64,000 nt of DNA from Xylanimonas oleitrophica (GTDB taxonomy: Bacteria; Actinomycetota; Actinomycetes; Actinomycetales; Cellulomonadaceae), in NCBI RefSeq assembly GCF_003244315.1, contig NZ_QKWH01000008.1, positions 1 through 64,000 of the forward strand, given 5' to 3'. Shown here one piece after another: positions 45,208 to 54,964 of the stretch; within the stretch, counting starts at the first letter, position 1, and the number at the start of each line of letters is the position of its first letter. The position numbers were made by a program, and so were the translations under genes. The notes under the pieces were generated by a model. It searched no databases. It was not told where the DNA came from and saw only the letters and a list, made by a program, of their open reading frames with translations.

Positions 45208-46197
45208 ATGTCGTCGTCACTCAGCACGGCCGTCCCCCCGAACAGGGACGTGCTGACGGGGGATGCGCCCCTGGCACCCGCTCCGGTGCGCAACCGGGAC
45301 ACCTGGCGCCGTGCGCTGCGCCGGGACTGGCAGCTGTACACGCTGGCGATCCTGCCCGTCGTCTTCCTGCTGCTCTTCCGCTACGTGCCGATGCTCGGCA
45401 ACGTCATCGCGTTCCGCCGGTTCCGCCCGGGCGGCTCGATCTTCGGCGAAGAGTGGGCCGGCTTCTACTACGTCCAGCGGTTCATCCAGGACGCGAAGTT
45501 CTGGGAGGTCTTCCAGAACACCGTCATCATCGGCGGCCTCTCGCTCCTGATCGTCTTCCCGCTGCCGATCATCCTCGCGCTCATGCTCAACGAGGTGCGC
45601 GTGCGGTGGTTCAAGAAGGCCATCCAGACGGTCAGCTACCTGCCGCACTTCATGTCGGTGGTCATCGTGGCGAGCTTCGTCTACGAGCTCACCTCGCTCG
45701 ACGGCACGATCAACGCGATCATCCGCGCGGTGGGCGGCGACCCGATCTCGTTCATGCAGCGGGCCGACTGGTTCCGCACCATCTACATCTCGTCCGAGGT
45801 CTGGCAGACCGTCGGCTGGGGCACGATCCTCTACCTCGCCGCGCTGACCACCATCGACGAGCAGCTCTACGAGGCCGCACGCATCGACGGCGCCAACCGG
45901 TGGAAGCAGACCTGGCACGTCACGCTGCCCGGCATCCGGCCCACGATGATGGTGCTGCTCATCCTCAACATCGGCCAGTTCATGGCGGTCGGGTTCGAGA
46001 AGATCTTCCTCCTCTACAACCCGCTGACCTACCAGACCGCCGACGTCATCTCGACGTACATCTACCGCGTGGGCCTGCAGTCCGGGCAGCTGAGCTACGC
46101 CACCGCGATCGGCCTGTTCGAGGCGCTCATCGGTCTCGCGCTCGTCCTGTCCGCCAACACCATCTCGCGCCGACTGACCGGGAGCTCCCTGTGGTGA
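45208..46197 (+). CDS. LplB-type carbohydrate ABC transporter permease
   Basis: A 329-residue inner-membrane permease with about six membrane segments. The ATG at 45208 follows GGAAGGA. The cytoplasmic EAA loop, which docks the ATPase, reads EAARIDGANRWKQTWHVTLPGI. The N-terminal cytoplasmic tail of about 45 residues and the FRRFRPGGS segment are typical of LplB/YtcP proteins in polysaccharide-lyase and xylan loci. No ATPase gene is nearby, so a shared MsmX-type ATPase elsewhere is expected. The stop overlaps the second permease start. Confidence 0.9.
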   Translation: MSSSLSTAVPPNRDVLTGDAPLAPAPVRNRDTWRRALRRDWQLYTLAILPVVFLLLFRYVPMLGNVIAFRRFRPGGSIFGEEWAGFYYVQRFIQDAKFWEVFQNTVIIGGLSLLIVFPLPIILALMLNEVRVRWFKKAIQTVSYLPHFMSVVIVASFVYELTSLDGTINAIIRAVGGDPISFMQRADWFRTIYISSEVWQTVGWGTILYLAALTTIDEQLYEAARIDGANRWKQTWHVTLPGIRPTMMVLLILNIGQFMAVGFEKIFLLYNPLTYQTADVISTYIYRVGLQSGQLSYATAIGLFEALIGLALVLSANTISRRLTGSSLW

Positions 46198-47129
46198 CCA
46201 CGACCGAGCTGGACCCGGTCCAGCAGACCCCTGACCTCGCGAAGGTGCGCAGCACCACGACCACCGTCAAGGCGACGGCCGGCTACCGCGTGTTCACGTG
46301 GTTCAACATCGTCGCCCTGACCGTCGTCGGCGCGCTCACGCTCTACCCGTTCCTCAACCTCGCGGCGCGCGCCTTCAGCTCAGAGGCCGCGATCCGTGGC
46401 GGTGAGGTGTTCGCCTGGCCCGTCGGGTTCAACACCACCACGCTCCAGAGCGTCGTCTCGCAGGAGATGTTCTGGATCAACTACCGCAACACGGTGGTGT
46501 ACACGGTGCTGGCCACGGCGATCGCCATGGTGCTGACCACGACGTTCGCCTACGTGCTGTCGAAGAAGCACCTCAAGGGCCGCACCTTCCTGGTGGGCCT
46601 GGCGCTGTTCACCATGTTCTTCACCGGCGGCCTGATCCCCAACTACGTGCTCATCAGCGCTCTCGGGTTCAAGAACACCATCTGGGCGATCGTGCTGCCG
46701 CAGGCGATCAGCGTCTTCAACCTGCTGGTCATGAAGTCGTTCTTCGAGAACTTCCCGACCGAGCTGGAGGAGGCCGCGGCGATCGACGGGCTGTCCACGT
46801 ACGGGATCTTCCTGCGCATCGTGCTGCCGCTGAGCAAGGCCGTGATCGCCACGATGATCCTGTTCTACGCCGTGGCGTTCTGGAACTCGTGGTTCCAGGC
46901 GTTCCTCTACATGGACAACCCGAGCATGTACCCGGTCACGGTGTTCCTGCGGAACATCATCGCCGGTGCCACGGGCACGGGAGAGGGCCTGTCGGACATC
47001 GCCGTCCAGGTCGGGGCCAACGTCAAGGCGGTCACCACGCTGCTGACGGTGCTGCCCATCGTGTGCCTGTACCCGTTCATCCAGAAGTACTTCGTCTCGG
47101 GCGTGATGCTCGGCTCCGTCAAGGGCTGA
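46194..47129 (+). CDS. LplC/YtcP-type carbohydrate ABC transporter permease
   Basis: A 311-residue second permease subunit with about six membrane segments and an EAA loop (EEAAAIDGLSTYGIFLRIVLPLS). GTG at 46194 overlaps the LplB stop (GTGA); a GTG at 46191 is equally possible. It has the NSWFQAFLYMDNPSMYPV loop characteristic of the LplC/YtcP subfamily. It forms a heterodimeric channel with the preceding gene product and receives substrate from the lipoprotein encoded next. Confidence 0.9.
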   Translation: MTTTELDPVQQTPDLAKVRSTTTTVKATAGYRVFTWFNIVALTVVGALTLYPFLNLAARAFSSEAAIRGGEVFAWPVGFNTTTLQSVVSQEMFWINYRNTVVYTVLATAIAMVLTTTFAYVLSKKHLKGRTFLVGLALFTMFFTGGLIPNYVLISALGFKNTIWAIVLPQAISVFNLLVMKSFFENFPTELEEAAAIDGLSTYGIFLRIVLPLSKAVIATMILFYAVAFWNSWFQAFLYMDNPSMYPVTVFLRNIIAGATGTGEGLSDIAVQVGANVKAVTTLLTVLPIVCLYPFIQKYFVSGVMLGSVKG

Positions 47130-47190
47130 GGCACCCCGCACCACCGACCACCGACTGATCCGAACGACGACGTTCACACCGGAGGGAACA

Positions 47191-48840
47191 ATGAAGATCC
47201 GCAACAAGGCCGTCGCGGCGAGCGCCGCGGCCGCCCTGGCCGTCACGCTGGCGGCGTGCTCGTCGGGGGCGGGCGCCGAGGGGGGCGACCCCGCCGACCT
47301 GTCGGGGAAGATGAAGGGCGCCATGGAGGACTACGGCGTCGGCACGAGCTTCAAGGCCACCGAGCCGGTGAAGTTCGGCCTCATGTACCGCGACCACCCG
47401 AACTACCCGTTCAAGGCGGACTGGTCGATCGTCAAGCACCTCGAGGAAGACCGGAACGTCACGTTCGACTACCAGTCGGTGCCGCTCGCGGACTGGCAGC
47501 AGAAGCGCTCGCTGCTCATCAGCTCGGGCGACGCTGCCGACATCATCCCGTCGACGTACATCGCGGACGTGGAGACGCTGACCGCGGGCGGCGCGCTGCT
47601 CCCGGTCTCGGACTACCTCGACTACCTGCCCAACTTCATGGACAAGATCGAGAAGTGGGGTCTGCAGGACGACCTGGACCGCACCCGCGGCGACGACGGC
47701 AAGTTCTACGTGCTGCCCGGCTTGCACGAGCAGCCCAGGCCGCAGTACTCGATCGCGATCCGCAAGGACTGGTGGGACGCCGCCGGGCTCGAGGACCCGA
47801 AGACGTGGGACGAGTTCAAGGAGCAGCTCCAGGTCATCAAGGAGCAGCACCCGGAGCTCCAGTACCCGTACACCGAGCGCTGGTCCATCAACGGCCCCAT
47901 GGAGGCCACGTTGCAGGCCGCGGCGGGCAACTTCGGCACCGAGGCCGGCTGGGGCTACGGCGACGGCGTGACCTGGAACGGCTCGGAGTTCGAGTACACC
48001 GGTGCCTCCGAGGAGTACAAGGACCTCGTCACGTACTTCCACAGCCTGGTGGCCGACGGCCTGCTCGACCCGGAGGGTCTGACGCAGGAGGACGACCCGG
48101 CCAAGGCGAAGCTCACCACCGGCAGGGTGGCGGCCCTGGGCGCCAACGACCAGGAGATCAACGCCTACCGCACCGGTCTCCAGGAGGCGGGCAACACCGA
48201 CGCCGTGCTCAAGCAGATCGTGGTCCCGGCCGGCCCGGCGGGCGACCGCATGGACGCCACCACGGGGGCGCAGTTCGAGTCCGGCGTGGCCATCGCGTCC
48301 AAGGCGCTGGACCGTGACGACTTCGTTGCGCTGCTGCAGTACGTCGACTGGCAGTACTTCAGCGACGAGGGCCTCGAGTTCGCCAAGTGGGGCGTGGAGG
48401 GCGAGACGTTCACCAAGGACGCCGACGGCACGCGGCAGCTCGCCGCGGACGTCGACTGGAACGGCCTGAACCCGGGCGAGGACCGCAAGCTCCTCAACAC
48501 CGACTTCGGCTTCTACAACGGCGTCTGGGTCCTTGCCCACGGTTCCACCGCGGACCTCGTGCAGTCCACGCTGGCTCCTGAGGCCGTCGAGTTCCTCGAA
48601 GCGATGAACGAGAAGGAGGTCGCGGACCCGGGCCCCGGCATCCCGATGGACGAGCTGGAGCGTGAGGAGTCGGCGCTGCTGCGCACGAACCTCCAGGACG
48701 TCGTCATGACGAACACGGCGCGCTTCATCCTGGGCGAGCGCCCGCTCGACCAGTGGGACGCCTACGTGGCCGAGCTCCAGGCGGCCGGCATGGACCGGTA
48801 CGTCGAGATCGTCAACGGCGCCGCCGAGCGCGCGCAGTGA
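47191..48840 (+). CDS. LplA-type extracellular oligosaccharide-binding lipoprotein
   Basis: A 549-residue substrate-binding protein, larger than ordinary sugar-binding proteins, as in the LplA/YtcQ group. A signal peptide with lipobox LAACS anchors it outside the cell. The two-lobed fold includes SAIRKDWWDAAGLEDPKTWDEFKEQL-like sequence (LplA hallmark KDWLDKLGLE.P.T-DE) and several Trp/Tyr-rich surfaces. It follows both permeases and is preceded by GGAGGG and ATG. Ligand by context: xylo-oligosaccharides or aldouronic acids. A terminator-like hairpin just after it may keep its level above that of the downstream enzymes. Confidence 0.9.
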   Translation: MKIRNKAVAASAAAALAVTLAACSSGAGAEGGDPADLSGKMKGAMEDYGVGTSFKATEPVKFGLMYRDHPNYPFKADWSIVKHLEEDRNVTFDYQSVPLADWQQKRSLLISSGDAADIIPSTYIADVETLTAGGALLPVSDYLDYLPNFMDKIEKWGLQDDLDRTRGDDGKFYVLPGLHEQPRPQYSIAIRKDWWDAAGLEDPKTWDEFKEQLQVIKEQHPELQYPYTERWSINGPMEATLQAAAGNFGTEAGWGYGDGVTWNGSEFEYTGASEEYKDLVTYFHSLVADGLLDPEGLTQEDDPAKAKLTTGRVAALGANDQEINAYRTGLQEAGNTDAVLKQIVVPAGPAGDRMDATTGAQFESGVAIASKALDRDDFVALLQYVDWQYFSDEGLEFAKWGVEGETFTKDADGTRQLAADVDWNGLNPGEDRKLLNTDFGFYNGVWVLAHGSTADLVQSTLAPEAVEFLEAMNEKEVADPGPGIPMDELEREESALLRTNLQDVVMTNTARFILGERPLDQWDAYVAELQAAGMDRYVEIVNGAAERAQ

Positions 48841-48859
48841 CGCTCGAGCACGTCTGAAC

Positions 48860-48893
48860 GGACGGGGCGGGGACTCGGGTCCCCGCCCCGTCC
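48860..48893 (+). terminator. Intra-operon hairpin after the binding-protein gene
   Basis: Perfect 15-bp stem (48860-48874 with 48879-48893) and a TCGG loop, 20 nt past the stop. No T-tract follows. It could attenuate transcription into the GH39 gene or protect the upstream mRNA 3' end. Confidence 0.75.
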
Positions 48894-48920
48894 CGCTCTC
48901 CCCACCGAAGGAGCCTCACC

Positions 48921-50469
48921 GTGAGCACGATCCTCGTCCCGTCGACGCCGGCGGGAGTCCTGTCGGACGCCTGGCGCGCCTGCGTCGGCACCGGCCGCTT
49001 CAACCTGGCCCTGCGGGCCGACTACCAGGAGTCGCTCGCGCTGGTGCAGGAGGAGATCGGCTTCCGGCACGTCCGGGGGCACGGCCTGCTGTCCGACGAC
49101 GTCGGGGTGCACCGCCCGTACGACGTGGGGGGGTCGCTCGGGTACCCGGTACGCCTTCACGTACGTGGACCAGGTGGTGGACGCCTACCTGGAGGTGGGC
49201 ATCAAGCCGTTCCTGGAGCTGGGCTTCATGCCCTCGGGCCTGGCGTCGGGCGACCAGACGGTGTTCTGGTGGAAGGGCAACGTGACGCCGCCGGCGGACC
49301 ACCGGCAGTGGGCGGCCCTGGTGCAGGCGGTGCTGCGGCACCTGGTGGACCGGTACGGCATCGAGGAGGTGCGCACCTGGCCGGTGGAGGTGTGGAACGA
49401 GCCCAACCTGGTGAACTTCTGGCAGGGCGCGGACCAGGAGGCGTACTTCCGGCTGTACGAGACCACGGTGCTGGCGCTCAAGGAGGTGGACGCGGACCTG
49501 CAGGTGGGCGGCCCGGCGATCTCGCCCGGCGCGGACGACTGGTGGGCGCCGTTCGCGGACTTCGTGGCCCGCCGCGACCTGCCGACGGACTTCGTCTCGT
49601 TCCACGCGTACACGAGCGGCCCGGCTCAGCACGTGCCGTTCGGCGTGTACCAGACGCTGCGGCGCCCGGAGAGCCTGCTGGAGCAGTTCGCGACGCCGGG
49701 AAAGCTCCTGGCCGGCACGGTGCTGGCGGGCAAGCCGGTGCACGTCACGGAGTTCAACACCAGCTACCGGCCCGACAACCCGGTGCACGACACGGCGTAC
49801 AACGCCGCCTACCTGGCTCCGGTGCTCGCGGCGGGCGGCGACGTCGTCGACTCGTTCTCCTACTGGACGTTCTGCGACGTCTTCGAGGAGGAGAACATCC
49901 CCACGTCGATCTTCCACGGCGGGTTCGGGATGCTCACCCACCGCCAGATCAAGAAGCCGACGTACCACCTGTACGCGTTCATGGCGCGCATGGGCGCCGA
50001 CGTGCTGGCGCGCGGGGACGACCACCTGGTCACCCGGGACGCCGCGGGCCGGGTGACCGTGCTGGCGTGGCAGCCGGTGGGCGGCACCGACGACCCGGTC
50101 GAGCCGGAGCGCCACGAGCTGAGCCTGTCCGTACCGGTGGGGCCGGCTGCTGCCCGCCCCGGCCGACTGCCGGCCGCCGCGTACGTGCACCGGTCCGACA
50201 CCGACGAGGAGCGCGGCAACGCGTTCACGGCGTGGCAGCGCATGGGCCGGCCCGCCTCGCCCACGCACCGGCAGGAGGACGCGCTGCGCGAGGCCGCCGA
50301 GCCGGTGCGCTCGCACACCACACTGCCCGTGGTGGACGGCCGGGTGCGCCTGGACGTCACGCTGGGCCGCCACGGGGTGACCCTGCTGGAGATCGACCCG
50401 GTGGTGGACGAGACGCCCGAGTGGCTCGACGACGGCCGCATCCTGGGGCGTGGCCCGTACGGTGGGTGA
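48921..50469 (+). pseudogene. GH39 beta-xylosidase, frameshifted in a G7 run
   Basis: An intracellular-type GH39 beta-xylosidase splitting xylo-oligosaccharides. From the GTG at 48921 (GAAGGAG RBS) the frame encodes the family N-terminus through RGHGLLSDDVGVHRPYDVGG, then shifts. Reading resumes +1 at about 49150 with YAFTYVDQVVDAYLEVGIKPFLELGF and runs intact to 50469. The catalytic acid/base Glu lies in VWNEPN and the nucleophile Glu in HVTEFN. Deleting one G from the G7 tract (49127-49133) restores one continuous frame of about 515 codons with a plausible join (GGRSGTRYAFTY). The rest shows no decay, so a sequencing error or a very recent slip is more likely than a true pseudogene. There is no signal peptide. 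Confidence 0.88.
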
Positions 50470-50470
50470 C

Positions 50471-51247
50471 GTGAGCACCTCCCCGCGACCCGCCGTCCCG
50501 CAGCCCGACCCGGGGGACGAGCCCGCCACCACGCCGACCGAGCCGGGCTTCGGCTCCGGCACTCTGGGGCGTGCCACGGCGTTCGTGTACTGGTACATGG
50601 TCGTGGGCGCGCTGATGAACGTGGGGTCCCTGCCGGCGGTGCTGCTGCTCCTGCTCCTGGGCCGCTCGGCGGGCAACGTGCTGCTGGTGCCGCTGTGCCT
50701 GGTGCTGTACGGGCCGGTGCTCTCGGCCGGCCTGTACGCGCTGCGCGACCGCACCCGCAGCGAGGGCCTGACTCCCGCCCGCTCGTTCCTGCGCGGGCTG
50801 CGCCTCGGCTGGGCCGACTCCCTCAAGGCGTGGACCCCGCCCATGGTGGTGCTCGCCGTGCTCGCGGGCAGCCTGGCCAACCTCGGTGCCGCGGGCGTGC
50901 CCCTGACGTACGCGGGCGTGCTGGTCGTCATCGGCGTGCTCGTGGTGCTGTGGGCGCTCAACGCCCTGACGATCGCGACGTTCTTCAGCTTCCGTGGCCG
51001 GGACGTGCTGCGGCTGGCCGTGTTCTACATCGCCCGGCAGTGGCGGGTCACGGTGGGGCTGCTCGCCCTGGTGGTGGTGGCGATCGGTGTCGTGTGGACG
51101 ACGACGGAGGCCGTGCTGTGGCTGTTCACCGTGGTGTGGCTGGGCTTCCTGCTGGGCAACGCCCGCCCGCTGGTGGCTGACGTGGCGCGCCGGTTCACGG
51201 TGCCGCAGGCCGTGCAGCAGGAGGACGGCGGGGGCACCGCCGCCTGA
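50471..51247 (+). CDS. YesL-like (DUF624) membrane protein
   Basis: A 258-residue protein with about five hydrophobic helices. It includes GRATAFVYWYMVVGALMNVGSLP and an FxRxFxxNWxxS-like loop (SFLRGLRLGWADSLKAW), as in YesL/DUF624. YesL homologues sit inside Bacillus and actinobacterial LplABC- and YtcP-type sugar import loci and may aid the importer; the role is unproven. GTG at 50471 has TACGGT 13 nt upstream (leaderless promoter inside the end of the GH39 gene). The start lies 1 nt after the GH39 stop. Confidence 0.8.
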   Translation: MSTSPRPAVPQPDPGDEPATTPTEPGFGSGTLGRATAFVYWYMVVGALMNVGSLPAVLLLLLLGRSAGNVLLVPLCLVLYGPVLSAGLYALRDRTRSEGLTPARSFLRGLRLGWADSLKAWTPPMVVLAVLAGSLANLGAAGVPLTYAGVLVVIGVLVVLWALNALTIATFFSFRGRDVLRLAVFYIARQWRVTVGLLALVVVAIGVVWTTTEAVLWLFTVVWLGFLLGNARPLVADVARRFTVPQAVQQEDGGGTAA

Positions 51248-51270
51248 CCGCACGCGCCCCCGCCCGACGT

Positions 51271-51307
51271 CCGAGGGCCCGCACCCGACAGGGGTGCGGG
51301 CCCTCGG
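51271..51307. terminator. Bidirectional terminator between YesL and GH67 genes
   Basis: Perfect 16-bp stem (51271-51286 with 51292-51307), 5-nt loop, in the 73-nt gap between convergent genes. Confidence 0.82.
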
Positions 51308-51320
51308 AGGTCCCCGCCGG

Positions 51321-53420
51321 TCAGTAGATGGTGCGCCCGGCGGCGTCCGGGATCCCGGACTTGCGGAAGAAGTACGTGTTGACGACGTCCCGCCAGTCGG
51401 TGGCCGAGCGCACCTGCTCCGCGAACCGCTCGGTGACCCGCTCGGCGACGTCGGGCGGGAACGCGTCGGCTGCGGCCTGCCACGCCTCGACGGCGGCGTG
51501 CACCCGTTCGAGACCCTCGAAGTGGGTGTCGTACACGTGCTGGATCACCGTCTTGCCGCTGCGGAGCACGTGGCCGTAGGGGACGTGGTGGAAGAAGAGC
51601 AGCAGCTCGTCGGGCACCGTCTCCAGCGACTCGTAGACGTCCCGCCAGGGGGCCGGGTACTGGCCGGTGAACCCGGTGCCCGTCGCCCGGGTGCGGTCCA
51701 CGCCCACGCCGTCGCGGTCGGCGAAGTGGTAGGTGCCCCACGGGCTGTACTCGTAGCCGTCCGGGTCGGGGCCGTAGTGGGTGTGCGGCTTGACCATGAA
51801 GCACACGCCCAGCGGCGCGGTGTACCGCTCGTACGTCTCCCACGACTCGTCGAGCACGGCGTGCACCGTCTCGCGGACGCGCGGGTCCGCGCCCGGGAAC
51901 GTCAGGGAGACCCACTCGTCGAGGATCCCGATCGGGTCCAGGGTGGGGTCCCAGGTGAGGCGGCCCCACGCGTAGAGGTTCGCCTGGGCGAAGGGGTGGC
52001 CGGTCCAGAAGACGTCGTCGCCGACGTTGGACACGGCGGCGAACCCGCCCGCGCGCGTCCCGTCGCCGCCCGTGCCGTCCGACTCCGGGTGCCTGCCCGC
52101 CGCGACGTCGGCCATCGTGGCCGAGCCCTCGCCCCAGTACGGGAAGCGCAGCAGCTCGCTCCACATGCGCCCCAGGTACACGGCGTGCTTCTGGTGGCCC
52201 AGGTACTCGGTGGTCACCTGGAACTCGGCGGCCAGCCGGGTGCGGGGCAGCGCGGCGATGGCGGGGGAGACGGCCTCGCGCACCTGGAAGTCGAGCGGGC
52301 CGTGCTTGATCTGCACGATCACGTTGTCGGCGAACTCGCCGTCGTGCGGGGCGAAGTGGTCGTACGCGGCCCGGGCGCGGTCGGTCTTGCGGTCCCGCCA
52401 GTCCTGCGTGTGGTCGTAGACGAAGGCGCGCCAGTGGACCAGGCCGCCGTGCGGGGCGACGGCCGCGGCGAGCATGTTGGCGCCGTCGGCGTGCGAGCGG
52501 CCGTACGCGAACGGGCCGGGCTGGCCCTCGCTGTCGGCCTTGACCACGAACCCGCCGAAGTCGGGGATCGTGGCCCACACCCGGTCGGCGGCGGCCCGCC
52601 ACCACGCGCGCACGTCCTCGTCCAGCGGGTCCGACGTCGTCAGGCCGCCGAGCCGCACGGGCGAGGCCCAGCTCACCGACAGGTGGGTGCGGATGCCGTA
52701 GGGCCGGAACGCCGCGGCGATGCGGGCCACCTCGTCCAGGTCGTCGGTGAGCAGGAGCGACTCGCGCGGGCCCACGTTGACGTTGTTGATCGCCACGCGG
52801 TTGATGCCCGACGCCGCGAGCAGGCGGGAGTACTGCGCCACCCGTGTGAGGTCGGCACGCACCTGGCCGTCGTCGTAGAAGATCGAGCCGCCGGAGTAGC
52901 CGCGCTCCACCTGCCCCATGACGGGGTGGACGGCCACGTTGTCCCAGTGGTCGAGCATCCGCAGCGCGGTGGTGGGGGCGTGGGTCCACGTGCCGTCCGG
53001 GTCGGTGAAGGCGTGCTCCCCGAGCCGCACCAGGTGGAAGAGGCCGTGGAGCAGGCCGTGCGACGTCGTCGCCGTGACCGTGACCATGCCCAGGGCCCGG
53101 GTGAGCGTGAACGCCTCCGGGTCCGCTGCGGCGGACCCGGCAGGGGCGCCGGCAGGGGCGCCGGTCGAGGCGCGCACGGCGAGCACGACGTCGGCCGTGC
53201 CCGCCTGCTGCGGGTCGACGACGGCGCCGCCGTGCGCGGCGGTCGCCGCAGCCACCTCGTCGCGCACGGTCTGGGCGACGACGTCGGGGGCGCCGCCGTC
53301 GGGCACGACGACGGCGACCCGGCGCGAACCGAGGGGGGCGAGGGCGGCGTCCGGCAGCCACGCGGCGTGCACGGACGGGTCCACCACCGGGAAGCCGGTG
53401 GCGGTTGCGGGGGAGCTCAT
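51321..53420 (-). CDS. aguA: GH67 alpha-glucuronidase
   Basis: A 699-residue inverting enzyme releasing (4-O-methyl-)glucuronate from aldouronic acids. ATG at 53420. There is no signal peptide, so it acts on imported oligosaccharides. A GH67N-type domain (about residues 1-135) leads to the central barrel. Family blocks include RMLDHWDN, GYSGGSIFY, GINRVAINNVN, FVVKADSEGQPGP, YDHTQDWRDRK, DNVIVQIKHGPLDFQ and EFQVTTEYLGHQKH, which hold the catalytic acidic residues. The C-terminal GH67C-like helical domain ends in FRKSGIPDAAGRTIY. It is 5 nt downstream of uxaC, so the two are one operon. Confidence 0.95.
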   Translation of the reverse strand: MSSPATATGFPVVDPSVHAAWLPDAALAPLGSRRVAVVVPDGGAPDVVAQTVRDEVAAATAAHGGAVVDPQQAGTADVVLAVRASTGAPAGAPAGSAAADPEAFTLTRALGMVTVTATTSHGLLHGLFHLVRLGEHAFTDPDGTWTHAPTTALRMLDHWDNVAVHPVMGQVERGYSGGSIFYDDGQVRADLTRVAQYSRLLAASGINRVAINNVNVGPRESLLLTDDLDEVARIAAAFRPYGIRTHLSVSWASPVRLGGLTTSDPLDEDVRAWWRAAADRVWATIPDFGGFVVKADSEGQPGPFAYGRSHADGANMLAAAVAPHGGLVHWRAFVYDHTQDWRDRKTDRARAAYDHFAPHDGEFADNVIVQIKHGPLDFQVREAVSPAIAALPRTRLAAEFQVTTEYLGHQKHAVYLGRMWSELLRFPYWGEGSATMADVAAGRHPESDGTGGDGTRAGGFAAVSNVGDDVFWTGHPFAQANLYAWGRLTWDPTLDPIGILDEWVSLTFPGADPRVRETVHAVLDESWETYERYTAPLGVCFMVKPHTHYGPDPDGYEYSPWGTYHFADRDGVGVDRTRATGTGFTGQYPAPWRDVYESLETVPDELLLFFHHVPYGHVLRSGKTVIQHVYDTHFEGLERVHAAVEAWQAAADAFPPDVAERVTERFAEQVRSATDWRDVVNTYFFRKSGIPDAAGRTIY

Positions 53421-53425
53421 GCGGA

Positions 53426-54883
53426 TCAGGCCTTCGCGTAGGAGAGCAGGGGCAGGCGGTAGGCGAGGTCGGCGGCGGTGTCGACCGCCTCGTCGAGCTC
53501 GAGCCGGTGCTCGGCCACCAGGCGGGCCAGGTAGCCGGCGTCGACCCGGCGCGCCAGGTCGTGGCGTGCCGGGATGGAGCAGAACGCGCGCGTGTCGTCC
53601 ACGAAGCCCGACATGTTGGAGAACCCGGCGGTCTCGGTGGCCGCCTCGCGGAACCGCCGCATGGCCTCCGGGGAGTCGAGGAACCACCACGGTGCGCCCA
53701 GCCGCATCGCCGGGTACACGCCCGCCATCGGGGCCAGCTCGCGGCTGTAGGTGTCCTCGTCGATCGTGAACACGATCGTGCGGAAGCCCGGGTGGTGGCC
53801 GAACGCGTCCAGCATCGGCCGCAACGACCGGGTGAAGTCGATCGCGAACGGGATGTCGTACCCCTTGTCGGCCCCGAAGACCCGGGTCTCCGCCGAGGCG
53901 TGCCCCCGCTCCACCCCGGGGTGGATCTGCATCACCAGGTGGTCCTCGGCGGCCATGGCCGCCGTCTGGAACAGCATGTGCGCGCTGAACGCCGCCGCCT
54001 CCGCGCCGGTCACCGGGTCGCCGCCGCGGGCGACGAGCATCGCCTTGTCGAACAGGCGCGCGGCGTCGTCGGCGGGCAGCGGCGTGGTGTCGGGCAGGTG
54101 GTGCCCGTGGTCGGTGGCCAGGCCGCCGGCCTCCTTGAACCGCTGGCGCTGGACGCGCAGCGCCTCCAGGTAGGAGGCGTAGGAGGTGACGTCGACGCCC
54201 GCGGCGGCGCCCGTGCGCTCGACGTCGGCCGCGAAGGTGGGCGAGTCGATCGTGTACACGGGGTCGGGGCGGAACGTGGGCAGCACGCGGCGCTCGCCGT
54301 CGGCCACCAGGCGGTCGTGGTGCTCGAGGGAGGACCAGGCGGGGTCGGTGGTGCCGATGACCTCGATGCCGAACCGGTCGAGCAGCGCGCGGGGGCGGAA
54401 CGACGGGTCGGCGATGACCGAGGCGATCTGGTCGTAGATCGCGTCGGCCGTCTCGGCCGACGGGCGCTGGGTGACGCCGAAGATCTCGACGAGCTCCGTC
54501 TCCATCCAGAACCGGGTGGGGGTGCCGCGGAAGTGCTTCCACCCGGCGCAGAAGCGGCGCCAGATCTCCCGCGGGTCGCTCTCGGCGGCCTCGGCGTCCC
54601 CGGCGGCGCCGGGCACCGGGCCGACGCCCAGGCGCGGCAGGGTCTCGCCCTGGGACACGAGCATGCGCAGCAGGTAGTGGTCGGGCACCACGAGCAGCTG
54701 GGCCGGGTCGGGGAAGGGGGAGTCGTCGGCGAACCACTCCACGGGCACGTGGCCGTGCATCGAGACGATCGGCAGGTCCTTGACCGCCTGGTAGATCTCG
54801 TGGGCGATCGGCCTCGTGGTCGGGTCGGCCGGCAGGGCGCGGTCCTCGTGCAGCGTCCACGGACCGGCGTCGGTAGGGGTCAC
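53426..54883 (-). CDS. uxaC: Glucuronate isomerase
   Basis: A 485-residue amidohydrolase-fold enzyme converting D-glucuronate to D-fructuronate. The metal motif MHGHVPVEWFADD lies near the N-terminus, and IHPGVERGHA plus the C-terminal DTRAFCSIPARHDLARR are family signatures. The GTG at 54883 is chosen because GAGGAG lies 11 nt upstream and because earlier in-frame ATGs would place coding sequence across the operator at 54912-54929. It is first in the uxaC-aguA operon, divergent from a LacI gene, under an AACGTT operator. Confidence 0.94.
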   Translation of the reverse strand: MTPTDAGPWTLHEDRALPADPTTRPIAHEIYQAVKDLPIVSMHGHVPVEWFADDSPFPDPAQLLVVPDHYLLRMLVSQGETLPRLGVGPVPGAAGDAEAAESDPREIWRRFCAGWKHFRGTPTRFWMETELVEIFGVTQRPSAETADAIYDQIASVIADPSFRPRALLDRFGIEVIGTTDPAWSSLEHHDRLVADGERRVLPTFRPDPVYTIDSPTFAADVERTGAAAGVDVTSYASYLEALRVQRQRFKEAGGLATDHGHHLPDTTPLPADDAARLFDKAMLVARGGDPVTGAEAAAFSAHMLFQTAAMAAEDHLVMQIHPGVERGHASAETRVFGADKGYDIPFAIDFTRSLRPMLDAFGHHPGFRTIVFTIDEDTYSRELAPMAGVYPAMRLGAPWWFLDSPEAMRRFREAATETAGFSNMSGFVDDTRAFCSIPARHDLARRVDAGYLARLVAEHRLELDEAVDTAADLAYRLPLLSYAKA

Positions 54884-54911
54884 GTCGCTGTGCTCCTCGT
54901 ACGTCGTTGAT

Positions 54912-54929
54912 GAGAACGTTTGCAGCATA
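54912..54929 (-). promoter_or_regulatory. uxaC-aguA -10 element and LacI-type operator
   Basis: On the minus strand TATGCT (54929-54924) is followed directly by TGCAAACGTTCTCA, an AACGTT-centred palindrome of the LacI family. It overlaps the expected transcription start and would block initiation. Confidence 0.72.
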
Positions 54930-54964
54930 GCGCCGTCAGGCTGGTGCGCGCTCCATCTCACCCG

